A stretch of DNA of 64,000 nucleotides from Gloeopeniophorella convolvens. Its lineage: Eukaryota > Basidiomycota > Agaricomycetes > Russulales. The position numbers were made by a program, and so were the translations under genes. Positions 1 through 11,449 of this stretch are shown one piece after another. The notes under the pieces were generated by a model. The model was given only the letters and a program-made list of their open reading frames with translations, made no database searches and was not told the origin of the DNA. Position 1 is the first letter of the stretch. The number at the start of each line of letters is the position of its first letter. The stretch lies in assembly GCA_022496205.1 (NCBI GenBank), contig WTXD01000029.1:1-64000 (forward strand). The letters run 5' to 3'.

Positions 1-397
1 CCAGCTCGCCCTCAGTACCGCATATGAGAGAAGCTGGGTTATCGTCAGGACATCTCACAAAAAGCCTAGATGACACTTACACAAATAATCGTGCATATTT
101 ATACCCCTTGCATACCCCGCGTGTGCATCGGGGCTTTCGGGAGGTGTCATACCGGCGGGGGTGGTGATGGAGTCGGGAGGTTGGGCGCCGCTGACGCGTG
201 GGGAGGCGGAGGTTTGGTGTCCACCATGCCCGGCGCGCGATCTGGGACCGCCGTGTCGCTCGACGATGCCCGGGGGCGACTCAAGGCTGCATGAGCGAGA
301 GCAGAGTTCGAGGCGCGCGAGTTTAAAGGAGGGCAGGGATGGTCTGATAGACCCGCGCCGTGCGGTGCGCTCGAAGGAAGGTCGTTGGGTGATGCCA

Positions 398-1850
398 CTA
401 GTGACACAGGCAGGCCTTCCGTAGGGTGGCTGCCTTTGGGTCGAGCGCGGGGGTCCCAACGTCGGCCAGGTGATTTTCGCCGATTGAACCCATGTCTCCG
501 AGGAGCAGTTGGGATGCGAAGGGTTCAGTGATGGGGTCCGCCACACGGGTCATGGCGAGGTGCAGGCGGGCCACCTCATCCAAGACCCTCAAAACTGACT
601 TGACTTGTTCTGAGGCCCTGTGAACCCGGGCGCGACGGCCGCGCTGGAAACTGCCTTCCGGGTGGCTTCGAAGCGAGTCCCATGACGGGAGGAGCGTCTG
701 ACAGAGGCATGGAGGCGCTATCCTTGACGTTTTCCAGGAGCGCGAAGAGCTTCTTGACCTCCTCAGGCGTCGGGCCGGAGCTGGACGCAGCGCTCGGTGG
801 CTCCATACGGGCCAGCAGCTCTGCCATCTGGCAGAAGTTGGCCATGGGGCCGTTGCGGAGGACATCGTCGCGGGTCTGAGAGGCGCTGTTGGTCACGTCT
901 TGCGAAGGGATAGACAGGCCACTGTCGCGGTGCGCGCCCTGGGAACTCGATTATCCTCATTCCGGGCACGTCTTTGTGAGGAAGAGGAGAACCCGGGAGT
1001 CTAGGGACTGCAAACTGCGAGCGCGTCGCACGGAGGAGCGGCACAGCAAGAGGTGGCCCAGAAGAGGAAGCCGTGGTTGAGCTCTGGCCCACCTGCGGCG
1101 ATAGACCTTTGATCTGCTGGCTGCTCCCCAAGCATGGCCACGGTCTGACGCTCGTAGCACGCATTCTTTTGAGCGGAATCGACCAGGAGGTTCTGATGGC
1201 TTTCCGGGGCCAGAAATACGGTCAAACTGGCTGAGAATAGGCCAGCTTGAGAACCATGTCAAAATCTGGCTGTAAGAGAGACGGGAATTGGGATCTCACA
1301 AAAATGAGGGTGCCGTCCCTGTCTTCCAAGTCTGAATTATGGCTTCATTGTGACCTTTGATTTCCTTCCCATAGAGGGACAGGAGACTATTGGCATGACC
1401 GTCATAATCTGCGCGGTTAGGCCTGAATCATCTTGAGTGCCGTTTTCATCATCCAATAGAGGTATAGGATTGCACGTCGATCTACTGGCACGCTCTCCGC
1501 CAGGAGGAATCTTCATTTGTTTAACTTTCATGATTGAATCAATGCTTACGGGCATTGGACTAGCGGTAGGTGTTGAACCTTGAACCTTGTCGGAGCTTAT
1601 GGGAAACGCCAGGATGGCTCCAGGAAATTGAGAGGCCTACCAGGAAGTCTTCTTGCATTGCGTGCCTCAATCATGTCGGCGTCACTTTCAGATTGCGCCC
1701 CTGGAGGTTCAGAGACAGTTTGGTTTCGTGGTAAGGTGAACATTACTTGAGTTGCTGGCAGAGGTGAATGTACGCACCCAAGACGCGTGCCAAGAATATG
1801 CGACTGGGCGCGGCGGCAGCACCGGCCCGCCATTCCCACGCGTCTCAATC
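398..1850 (-). pseudogene. Unknown gene, coding-like segments in broken frames
   Basis: Several stretches on this strand read like genuine protein but do not join in one frame. About 1610-1337 gives an open stretch containing FPISSDKVQG and PIPLLDDENG. About 1330-1220 contains DLEDRDGTLIF and FDMVLKLAYSQP. About 1215-1080 contains LLVDSAQKNACYERQTVAM. About 896-690 contains PEEVKKLFALLENVKDSAS, and about 620-398 contains VLRVLDEVARLHLAMTRV. Frame changes fall near 1340, 1220 and 640. Candidate introns there are only 23-30 nt or have weak donors, so I cannot tell a many-exon gene from a decayed one. I recognise no family. The left end may continue outside the window. Confidence 0.4.
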
Positions 1851-1945
1851 ATCGCCTCCTCCCGTCGTTCCACCCCAATCTCGCTCGCAAAACGTCGTTT
1901 CCCCTGCCTCTCGTGACATATAATATTTGCATACCCTTTGACAAG

Positions 1946-2058
1946 GCATTAATGGGGTAGTGGTAACCTGGGTCGTTGCCACTTCATGAGTCATGTGATC
2001 TCACAGTCACTACTCTAGTAACTTCGACCCGCCCTGGGTTCGATTCCCAGTTAATGCA
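1946..2058 (+). tRNA. tRNA-Gly(GCC) with a 42-nt intron
   Basis: The acceptor stem GCATTAA/TTAATGC pairs perfectly over 7 bp (1946-1952 with 2051-2057) and A2058 is the discriminator. The T arm is CTGGG-TTCGATT-CCCAG. The anticodon stem GGTCG (1971-1975) pairs with CGACC (2025-2029) across the loop TTGCCA+T, giving anticodon GCC at 1978-1980. The intron, 1982-2023, sits one base 3' of the anticodon, the canonical position for eukaryotic nuclear tRNA introns removed by the tRNA-splicing endonuclease. A box (TGGGGTAGTGG-like) and B box (GGTTCGATTCC) are present. It decodes GGC and GGU glycine codons. Confidence 0.93.
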
Positions 2059-2061
2059 CAC

Positions 2062-2066
2062 TTTTT
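2062..2066 (+). terminator. RNA polymerase III T-tract terminator
   Basis: A run of five T begins four bases after the tRNA discriminator base, the usual Pol III stop signal. Confidence 0.75.
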
Positions 2067-2578
2067 GCTGCGTCTCAGCATACCACTCCTGTTTTCCTGT
2101 CTCCCCGTGGCCATACTCCTATGGACTGGACCGCGTATCAGGATCGGAAGCCCACCGCAGCGGCTTTGCGCCGGAGCTTGCCGGGCCGTAAAGGACTAGC
2201 ATCCTCAACAGATCATCAGTGCACCACTACAGTCATAACAAGCCGGCGCCTGTTCATCCACCAGGGACATCTGTGCCGCCGAAGCAGATGCCAATCTGCA
2301 CGTCAATCAGCGAGCGCAGTCGTCACCGGAGCGTGCACGCGTGCATCATTTCTCGCGTTACATGTGAATGCACGTGTTCTATGTAGATACATGAGCAGAT
2401 GTCAATAACACAACAGGTCCTACGGACTATGACACCAACGTCTCCTATCATCATAGGTATCACCCGCCTTCACGGAATCCTGAGGGATAGCGAGGCATCT
2501 CCACTCGGAGAGTGAACATGTGTGTGTTCTACGTCCACAGTAACCACGGCTCCGAGGCCCGTTGACGGCCCATCTGCG
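2067..2578. other. Intergenic, no gene seen
   Basis: This lies between the tRNA and the 3' end of the DUF6535 gene. I see no conserved protein segment, RNA fold or repeat in it. Confidence 0.5.
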
Positions 2579-4920
2579 TCAGGGGGGACAATATGTTGGT
2601 AGAAGTAGTTTGTTGCGTAGGATTGCCGGCGTCGACGGGGTATTGAGAACTTGCGAGACGCTTTCCAGTGAGACAGGTACTGCGACCGGAAGCACAGAGT
2701 GGTTATTTGGAAAGAAGAGTCGACAGGGAGCGAAGGCCAACAATGGCGATGACATAGATGCTGCACCAATGACCGGCGTTTCGCTCGTCCCAGGCGTGAT
2801 TAGCGTCGCTGGATTTGCGGGATTGCTCGGGAGTGCGAGCTCGGACGGTTCGAGGGCGGGAGGTCGTGCAGATTCGAGGGAGGTAGCGCCATGTGGCTGG
2901 TCTGTGAGTCGTCCAAGATGGCCAGAGGCTGGGGATGGAGGATGGGAAGTAGGAGGGCGGCGGTGGGACGCCTCGACGCATGGGAGGAAGTCAAATCGCT
3001 TGAGGGTGATGAGTTTATCGTAGGGTATATCACCTCGAAATTGTTCTGAAGCCATTGTAACGGCTTGAGGGTGAGAATGGGAATAGAGAGGTTGGAGACA
3101 TGCAAGGATATGCAAAGCCACCTTGTGCTCGTCTCGGTCCGGCGCGACCCCGATGGCACGATTCCAAATCTCGCACAGGCTATAGCGGACCTCGCTGGAG
3201 AGACCCTCCCTTAAGATGGGACGTGGTTGTAAGTCGCGTAAAGTAGCGGTTATTGCCTTCGCTTGCGTCGTTCGAGATGGTCCATTGAGATAGGGTAATG
3301 CAACATGGCGAATAAAGCGCAGGGTAACGGCACGGCGGATCTCAAGACCAGACAAGCCAGCCAAATCTGTGAGTGGAGGAAGGCCTGCGATGCGGGTAAT
3401 GGAAGTGATCATCTCTGTGGTCCTAGATTCCCGTGGGAAGCACAGAAAAACCCATGGGCCATACATTTCGCAGCGACGGCGAGGTCTTGATCCGAGTCCT
3501 TTGCCATCCTTTCCAAAGTGAGTAAAAGGTCAGATTCGGCCCCCCTGAACTGCCTCGCCCACTCGAGCCGCTCGAGCCGCTCGAACCACTCGAACCACTC
3601 CAACTGCCTTATCCGCTCGAGCCACTCGGAACACCATGGTCGAAAACCATGAGGGAGGAGCGCAAATATAGCTTCAGAGCATATCTTGAACCGTCGATGT
3701 TGGGCCGCCTGAGGGGATAAGCTTGGCCCTATGGGACGAGAAACCAGGCCCAGCGCCCCGCTGATGAGGCCGTCGCGATGACTGAGTGTGTCCACGCGCG
3801 CCAGCACTACCGCAGGCTGCTTCACCGTCCTTGAGTTCAGCAGGCCAAGGACCCCGGCTAGGAATTGCTCCAACTCGTGATCCTCGTCCAAGGAGTCGTA
3901 TGTCCATGCTAATGCCCGACTGTCCGTATCGTGGGACTGGTCCATTGCTGCCTTTTCAGCTGATTTGAGCATTCCGCTCGTGACCAGAGCTTGCAAACTT
4001 GCCCCCAAGTGACGGAAGGTGACATAGACTGGTATTAGTGTGTGGAATTGGCCTGAAAGGAAGTCGAGAATGTGCCTCAAGACATTGACAGGCGGTCGGA
4101 GGATGTATAAAACAGCCATCCAGCATGACGCGGTCAGAGGCGTGCGATATGGGCTATTCGGGAATATCGCCGGCAAGATCGTGATCACCACGTAGAGTGA
4201 CAGGCAGAGCGCGACCCATGAGACGATGATCTTGAATATAGTGAGGCTGATGGTGAAAAGAAGGACCGAGAGGCCAGCATAGAATAGGAAGACGGATAGA
4301 TGGAGGAGAGCAGGTAGTGCGTCGATTGCCCAGGATACCCGGAACCTCTCCACACCTTCGGCATAGAACGAGCGGATGCGAGCCCGCTTGTATGGCTGGT
4401 AGCGTGTCTGGGTCACGCGCAGATAATGCCGTGCCCATTGTTGCAGCATCGTGGCCAGGAGCGCGCATGTCAAGCTGATGACGAGACTGAGGAACCAGAG
4501 AGCGTTGACCCAGACGGTAGTCGCGGATGGACTAAAGCTGGCAGGATCGGAGATGGTCGAGGGGATAGAGACTTGAGAACCATTGCTGGAGGCTGATTGC
4601 TGATAGATGCGCGAGAGGTAGAAGGCGGACGCGTCCTGTGAGTTTAGCTGAAGCCCTTGGTAGGTGTTCCCGAGAAAGGTTGCACGGAGGCGGAGAATAG
4701 ACCAGTCTACAACGGAGGGTCTGAGCACACCACGAGGCAGAGAAAGGGGACGATGCACGTACGAATACGAGTATCCCATCCGCGTCACCCTTCCAATTCT
4801 CGACCATCCTCCTGTCTTCCTCCTCGGCGCGCTCGAGGTACATAGTGAATATCGGGCCTGACGGATCACTGAAGGTCTTTTCGGACTGGACATGAGCTTG
4901 TCCATAAGCTTGTTTGGGTG
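2579..4920 (-). CDS. DUF6535 multi-pass membrane protein, frame-disrupted
   Basis: The protein matches the basidiomycete DUF6535 family, whose function is unknown. The first exon, up to 4763, carries DPSGPIFTMYLERAEEEDRR and then ENWKGDADGILVF. A 56-nt intron (4762-4707, GTACGT...GTAG) follows, then TGLFSASV. One base appears missing near 4683: adding one G to the GTGCAACC context would keep the family frame into TFLGNTYQGLQL. Hydrophobic segments follow (WVNALWFLSLVISLTCALLA, ALLHLSVFLFYAGLSVLLF, VALCLSLYVVITIL), with the family hallmark LLQQWARHYLRVTQ. A second frame change occurs at about 3470-3410, either a 29-nt intron or an indel, before a conserved C-terminal region (IRRAVTLRFIRHVALPYL). 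The true start lies upstream of about 4905 and is unresolved. It may be a pseudogene. Confidence 0.75.
3558..3602 (-). repeat. Short tandem repeat inside the DUF6535 gene
   Basis: Units related to CACTCGAGCCGCTCGAGC recur in tandem. On the coding strand they read as alternating LEW/FEW and ERLERLEW tripeptides, an in-frame minisatellite. Confidence 0.7.
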
Positions 4921-5610
4921 GATATGCTAGAGTGGTTGCAATGCACGTCGATCAGAAACATGCAAAGCATCACTAGAATGACCGACACGGGGTACCTTGA
5001 GCTTCACCTTGCACCGGTCCGTGCGTGTTTACGGTGAGTACTGCGTTAGTTCCCAACTCGATGTCTTGCTCCATGATGATGTTAGAGTGAGCGAGTGTGG
5101 AACACGAGGTTCCGGCGGGTCAACCGGTCTTCAGCTTCAAGCGCTGCACCGCGAGTCAGCGCAGCGCAGCGAGGCGACCGTTCTGCTACATACAAATGTA
5201 GTTCTGCCTCGTGGTCTCGCTGCTGGCACCTCGCCGCACTGGCGCACTTTCGGTCCCTCTCTTCTTGCTTCGCTCGCCGCCGCTGCCAGCATGCTTCGAT
5301 TTCGATCCAAGGCTCGCTGACGTCACCGTCGCGTTCGCTCACCCTTCTCGGACTCTGTTCAGCTCTCCGACTCGCATCGATCTTCTCTTTTTTTTTTTTT
5401 TTAGCTCTCCTGATCCACGTCCCAGACAGGGCGACCCTAGCTGCGCCTGGGTTCTCTCCAACCGATGCCTTCTCACCGCATATATCCCATCGTTCCTTCC
5501 CCTCAGTGACTCCTCCCCATTCATCCATCTCTTCCCCTCGAATCACTCGCCTCCTCCCATCTCGGTAGAACTCCTGCCTGAAGCCGCATTCTCTGTCTTA
5601 TCTTGCTCCG
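4921..5610. other. Divergent promoter region with a T15 tract
   Basis: The segment lies between the DUF6535 gene and the small plus-strand gene at 5611. It holds a run of 15 T at 5388-5402 inside a pyrimidine-rich stretch, typical of fungal 5' regions, and no convincing coding sequence. Confidence 0.5.
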
Positions 5611-6018
5611 ATGGTCCTCTATTCCAAACGCAAGACCACCCCAGCCGAGAGGTACCGCAACAGTCTTGCCACGTTGACCCCGGCGCAAAAAGCTGAGCTC
5701 AAAAAAGACCTCCACGGCTTAATACACAGCGAAGCCGACAAGGTGTGTCGGTGTGTCCCCATGGTGGATGTCCCGTCCTTCCGCAGACTGAATCTATAGA
5801 ATCACCGCTGTGCGGGCTGCCACCGTCGATTCTCCGACTTTGGCTACCACCTTGCCATACGCAAAGCCGATGCAAAGTGCAAGTCGACGCAGTTCAATAT
5901 TCTCGTGAGCAAGGGCAATTGGGGCCCAGAAATCGAGTACGCCGAGTGGACGGAATCTCAGGATGCCGCCTCTAGCCCGGATCAACTCACAGCGTCGACC
6001 TCTCACACTCACCTGTGA
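5611..6018 (+). CDS. Small HxCxxCH-motif protein, 116 aa
   Basis: Two exons, 5611-5742 and 5800-6018, are joined by a 57-nt intron with AAG|GTGTGT donor and TATAG acceptor, in phase 0. Both exons are whole codons. Exon 1 encodes a Lys-rich helical N-terminus (MVLYSKRKTTPAERY...). Exon 2 begins NHRCAGCHRRFSDFGYHLA, a HxCxxCH cluster that could bind zinc or another metal, with one further Cys in KADAKC. The tail is Ser/Thr-rich and ends THL. I recognise no named family. ATG 5611 is chosen because it opens the only frame that joins the conserved exon. The consistent splicing and codon use support a real gene. Confidence 0.7.
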
Positions 6019-6570
6019 ACCCCTTGCTCGCGTTGATTTCTTGTTCGCCCTATTGCCGTCTCCTCGCTGGTTCTCTCTTGTTTCTCTTACTCCTCTGCCT
6101 CCTCGCTCTCGTCAAGCAGGATGATGTATCCTATGTCTCAGTCTCTCATAGCCGTGTCTCAATATCTTGTCCACCAGCACTGTAGAGTTCATGCCTCGTC
6201 TCTTTGTGCTCTGTCTTTTGCTCTGCCTTGGGTCCCCGCTCTGATGGCCTCGAGCTTTCTGTGTCATGTTACGATACCTCGTTTCTCCCGGGAATATCGA
6301 GGCGACTCTTCGGCGTAGAGTGATACTCGTATAAATTTGTATTTCTCGATACGTACACAGTACTGGCAACCAATGTATTGCATTGGCTGCCATATTTGCG
6401 AGCGTCTTGTCAACAGTCTTCCACTCGCGCAGGTGCAGCATGCTCAGCGCCCGTCCGTGCATTAGAGTACCTCTATAGGCATTGCTCTCCCACACGTATC
6501 TTCTATACATCGGCAATCACACACACCCCAGAGGGAGTCCTTGTTTCATTTGTTCAGAAGCGGGGTGAGA
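6019..6570. other. Convergent 3' intergenic region
   Basis: It separates the 3' ends of the small plus-strand gene and the minus-strand methyltransferase. I see no coding or structured element. Confidence 0.5.
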
Positions 6571-8378
6571 TCATTCAATAGGCGCAAAAATCATGGCAGC
6601 GAGAGGACCCGGCTTCAAGCTCTCCAGCTTCCATCCCGCCTTGAGCCCAAGGTCGACAAACTGCTGCCTCGTGCGCTCTTGCCCGCTGGCCATTGCCATC
6701 ATCTTGTAATACCCAAGTCAGCCGGTTTTAAACTGCGAGGGAACGAATCACACCTGCAAATCCATGACCGTGCTCGTGCCGCCCACAGCAACACCCAGGT
6801 TCGGGAGCAGAGGGGCCGGTGGAAGCGGTGGGCCGTCCGGCTCGACGCAGGCGTGTTGCATGATGCTTTCGAATACAATCAGACGACTGTGCGGCTCGGC
6901 GGCTCGGCGGAGCTGCGTGAGGATCTCAATGCACTGTGGGTTGGGCCAGTCGTGGAGGATCCAGCGCAAGATGTACGCAGCGGCACCCTTGACCTGCTGC
7001 GGTTCGAAAAAGTTCTGCTCTGGCGACAAATGCGACAGTTCAGCCGCAGACAAGAAGAATAGAAGAGAGGGTCCTGACCCTGGAGCACGACACGTCCATC
7101 AGCGAGGGCTTGCGGCGATTCTTTTTCCCAGAACTGCCAGACATTCATTCACGCGCCAACGCATCAATATGCAAGGAAGGCCGCACACCTTTGACGCATC
7201 GGCTATGACATTCGGAAGGTCTTGTACGATGTAGCGCAGATGGGTGAATTCGCTCTCAAGGACCCTGGTCACAGCGCCGACATTCCCTCCCACGTCAACA
7301 ACGACGCTGTCTTTGGCGAGGGCAGCCCAGTGATAGCCTATCGAGGAGGCTCAGCAGCAAAGCGTCGTACGGCATGCCTGCATACCATCGATGAACAGGG
7401 GCGGTGGAAATTTGGTCATGACACCTTTAAGTGAGGCATAGAAGCGACGGTGGCGGTGCTCGTTCTCCGGTTGACCGTACCACTGCCAGAGCGTGGCATC
7501 CGACTTGAACGCAAGGCCCATGGCTGTGGTATAGCCATGCGAGTCCTGTAGAAAATCGGACAAGTACGCTGCAGACTTCAGGGACTCGTCCGCGCTATGG
7601 TGATAAGATCCACATGATACAAATCAGCTCTCCTATCAGGTGCAAAAATACAAAGCGTACAGCTGTCCGATTAGTGCAGCCCCGGGCATCTCGTCGTACT
7701 TTGAAAGCTTGCTGGAATGAAGTCGCGGGGTTAAGTCTATTTGGTTTCTGGTGGGGCATGAAAGCCACCTACTCAGCTTTCAGTTCGCTGAACGGCTTCG
7801 GCTTGGCGATAGCAGACGACAGGCGGTTATTCGCGAAAACCTCCGGGGACACCTCCTTGAAGACATGACGCGTGGCCAAATGCCGGAGGACCCGAGCTTA
7901 CCGTGGCGAGAATCAGAACGCTGGGATCATTCCGGAAGCCTGGGGGAGTACGTACATAGCTTCGAAGGCTCGACACTGACTGCGCTGCCGATGTCGTTGA
8001 CATGCAGACCCTACGCGAAAGCGGTCAAGAACGAGTCAGACGCTGCCTTTCGGAGATGGGACGCACGTCAGGGCCCGCTTCCTTGAGGACATCCGCCAGA
8101 TCGACATCCACCGCTAATCCCAAAGACGCAGCCATGTGCATACCCGATGCATGGTCGAACAATGAGTCCGCTGGAGGCCGAACAGCGGCGAGCAGCTGCG
8201 TCGCTGCAGCGACGATGATGCGAGTGGCCTCCATCACCTCCGCGTCATCGTCGAGGGGCCCCGGCTGATAAGGAGCATCCAGAGAAGGAAAGGTAGTCCC
8301 CTTGTTCGAGTACGCGGCCTCCACTTTCCGCACGTTAGACGAGATGAGCGAGGAAAGTGACGAAAGTACACTGGTCAT
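6571..8378 (-). CDS. SAM-dependent O-methyltransferase (COMT-like)
   Basis: A multi-exon fungal class-II O-methyltransferase that transfers a methyl group from S-adenosylmethionine to a hydroxyl of a small molecule. Segments run in family order. The N-terminal dimerisation/winged-helix part starts MTSVLSSLSSLI and includes GLHVNDIGSAV and RVLRHLATRHVFKEV. SAM motif I is VVDVGGNVGAVTRVL, then YIVQDLPNVI. The catalytic-His region is ILRWILHDWPNPQCIEIL. The C-terminal exon is MMAMASGQERTRQQFVDLG to APIE and stop at 6571. Motif I has GGN where GGG is commoner. Introns such as GAC|GTGCGT and ATCGATG|GTATGC are 50-60 nt. No secondary-metabolite backbone gene lies beside it, so the substrate cannot be inferred. 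All expected motifs are present, so it should be active. Confidence 0.88.
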
Positions 8379-8773
8379 GGCAAGAGCGATCCGACAGGCG
8401 CAGTGGTCAGTCAGCGTATCGATTCTCGGCAGATCATTGCAGTCCGTCTTACTTTGAAATATATACTTAGGAACTCAGCATCGGTTGTCCGGTTGCTATT
8501 GAGTGTCGGTGTTAAGAGAGATCCGCACGTGTTCGAGCAGGCACACCGGCCTATGCGGTCACTGGTGCTGCATGACTCGAAGCATCGACTAGGCCCCACG
8601 TAACAGTACTTCAGCCGTGCCAGAATGCGAATACATTTCCAGGATATGCAACTACTGTTACAGTACTGGTATAGATATCTTGCCAATAGAGTAATAAAAT
8701 ATGCAGCGCGTCGCGGTCTTACATCTCTGACGTCTCAACTTACCATCTGTCTGCAGCAAACACCAGGTCCCGG
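8379..8773. other. Intergenic, methyltransferase promoter
   Basis: This holds the upstream region of the minus-strand methyltransferase and the 3' flank of the PH-domain gene. No further gene is visible. Confidence 0.5.
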
Positions 8774-11449
8774 TCATCCCCCACCTACAAAGTCCAGCGC
8801 TGAGTCGAATCTGCTGACGAGCCGCTCCGGGCTGAACGCCTTGCTCCGCGACGAGCGCTTCACCAACCGGCCCTTCGAGCTCGCTTTGTCCGAGCCTCCC
8901 GCCCTGCCCGCGTCGTTAGCCGGCGCGAGCGAGCTAAGCTCCGCGAGCACCGAATCCGTCGCCGTGCTCGGACGGCGCGTCGGGCGCGCCTTGGGCATCG
9001 TTAGGGCCGTCGCCGGGGGACTCGTCGGCGCCACGCTGCGCACGGTCGACGCGTTCGACATGATCGTACTCGTCTGCGAGACGGCGCTGCGCTGCGTCGC
9101 CGTCGGCGAGAACGCATCGCGCTCGCGCTCCCACGCGTGCTTCTGCTTCCCCGCCCGCGCCTTGCCCGCGCCGCCGCCGCTTCCGCCCGCCCGCGCGTCC
9201 TCGCGCACGACCTCCATCGCGCGCGGCACACCGCGCCTGTGGCCCTCATCGACCGCGAGGAGGGAGCGCGCGCGCACGACGCCGCCGACGCTGACCGTGC
9301 TCGTCGTCACGCCTGTGCTCGGGAACGGCAGCACGCTCGGCGCGGTGAGCAGCGCGGGCGAGTCGACAGAGAGCATGTCCATGTGCGCGCCGGTGGGGAC
9401 CCCGGCGTGGCGACGCGGCGCGCCGGTCGGCGACGTCGGCGGCGGCGTGTGGTCGGGCGTGCCGATGCCCATGTTCATGCTTGACAGCGTCGAGGACGAG
9501 GTGGCGGGGCCGAGGCGCTCGCGATTGTTCCGGGGTGTGGGGGAGGGCTCGGCGAGCTTGGCGGCGATCTGCTTGCCCGTGCCGCTGCGCCCTTGCCGGG
9601 CGAGGTCCTTGGCCCACGACTCCCACTCGAGCTCGCATTCCCCATCAAAGTCGCTCTCAAAGTCTTCCTCAAAGTCTTGGGGTCCAAGAAGCATTTCTGG
9701 GCCGTCTGCAAGTGTGCCGGATTGCCGCTTGCGCAGTTTCGTCCTCTGCGCCTTGGGGCCGGGGAGTTCGGGGGCAGGTCCCTTCCAGAGTATCCAGCTC
9801 ATAGCGTCTGTCACGTTTCCCAGGCCCGACTTTTGCGCGCGCTGGGAGACTTCGATCCGCCATTCGGGGTACGGGAAGGGCGATCGTCGCAGGCTATCGC
9901 TGTAGGAGGATGGAGAGGGGGGGACGGAAGGAACGGAACTATCGGGCAGGAGAAAGCTCGGGACCAAGGTAGAACTGATAGTTTCCGGCGAGCAACGATG
10001 TAAAACACGGAGAAGATTCGAGTGCGCTGGGAGTAAGCACCATCAGAAACGTGCTGACGCCGAGCCCAGACCACGCACCGAACTCCTCCAACGTGTCTAG
10101 AATGAGCCAGATGCCCTGCGTGCCCTCGCCAATATTAATATCGTTCCAGAAACTCTCGCTCCTGAGATCCTGTTTGCTGTCATGCGAATCCTCCTTGGGC
10201 ATGCTCCCACTTCTTGTCTTGTCGCCCTCTATCACGCTCCGGCGATGTTGCCTCATGTCCTCTTTCGACCCGCGCCGTCCCCACGACCCGCCGTTTGCCT
10301 CTCGGGGTATCGGGTCGCCAGACCAAGGGTCGTGCCAGTTGTCAGCGGTAGGCGATGACGCAAGTGGAGGCTCAGGCGCGTTCGCAGAGGGGATCTCAAC
10401 CCGGAACTTGGCACACACAACATGCTGACTTGGCGCCGCTGCACCGGCGGCACGCACGACATCCTCATGCCCGCGCAGCGTCGTGAGCGACTCCAGCGAG
10501 CACGTATGCACCGGAGTAAGGTCCTAGCCCACCCTTCAGCGACTGCGGTAAAGCCCGCCAGCGACGCCACTCACCGCTCTTGACTTGAACAGGTTTAACA
10601 TGCCATGGTGAATGACAAGGTACCGGTCGCGCCATTCCAACTTCGTCTTCCTGCGCTTGCGGATCGACTGGGGCGGCGCGGTGCCCGACGCGGTGCCCGC
10701 CGGGTTGCGCGGCTCGCCCGCGGCGTCCTTCTGCTTCCTGATCTTGTTCGGGGGCGCCTCCTGCACATGCACATGGCCGTGCGCGTCGCGGTCGCTGATG
10801 ACGACGCGGAGCGCGCGGACGTCGAGCTCGAGGTACGGCTGGACGTACTCGAGCATGACCTCACGCCGGAGGCGCACGATCGTGCCGGGTGGGTGCAGCT
10901 CGAGCAGCTCGTGCGGGCGCAGGCGGTACCACGCGAGCGAATAGTCGTCCTCGAGCAGCTGCCCCGTGGAGAACGCGAGCATCTGGTAGTGGTGCGCGGG
11001 TAGCGCGGCCGTCTTCGTGCCGCCGGCGCCGTGCTCTGGCGCCGCAGCGGCGGGGGATGAATTGAATAGTCCCTGGCGAGGGCGGACCCAGCGCGTGGTC
11101 TCAGGGGCAAGGTCTGACTCCGAGTCGAAGGCATAGTCGTCGTCGAGTGAGCCCTCGGTGGAAGTGTCGACGGACTGCCGTGAGGGAAACACAGAAGCAA
11201 AGGTGATCGGCGAAACGGGGCGGGTGCGCGAGGGAAGATAGTCGTTCCCCGAGGTTGTGGCACTATGTACCTTGGAGAGGATGTACTGCTTTACCTCCGC
11301 GATTTTCCAGGCGTCGTCGAACTGGGTAGTAAACCACTGGTCGGAGGCGACTGTAATCTTGGCTGTGAGACGAGTAACGCCAAGGAAAGAGCGAGGGTGC
11401 GCACCATAACGACATGCGATGGGGAGAAAGACTTGTTGCCGCTCCCCAT
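8774..11449 (-). CDS. PH-domain protein with RA/ubiquitin-like N-terminus
   Basis: Conserved pieces run on one strand. Near the N-terminus is ITVASDQWFTTQFDDAWK followed by IAEVKQYILSKV, like the start of a Ras-association/ubiquitin-like fold. Later comes YRLRPHELLELHPPGTIV. A PH-like core follows, TKLEWRDRYLVIHHGMLNLF, interrupted by a short intron after FKS and continuing TPVHTCSLESLTTLRGHEDV. A long, low-complexity Ser/Pro/Thr tail ends at 8774, where the stop overlaps a possible donor (TTTGTAGGT). PH and RA domains commonly recruit adaptors to membranes or small GTPases, so a signalling role is inferred. ATG 11449 (MGSGNKSF) is the likeliest start, but the first intron junction and the one near 9950 are not resolved. 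Confidence 0.65.

Noticed and set aside
8625..9905. 426-aa open frame on the plus strand
   Set aside because: It is the antisense shadow of the low-complexity tail of the PH-domain gene.
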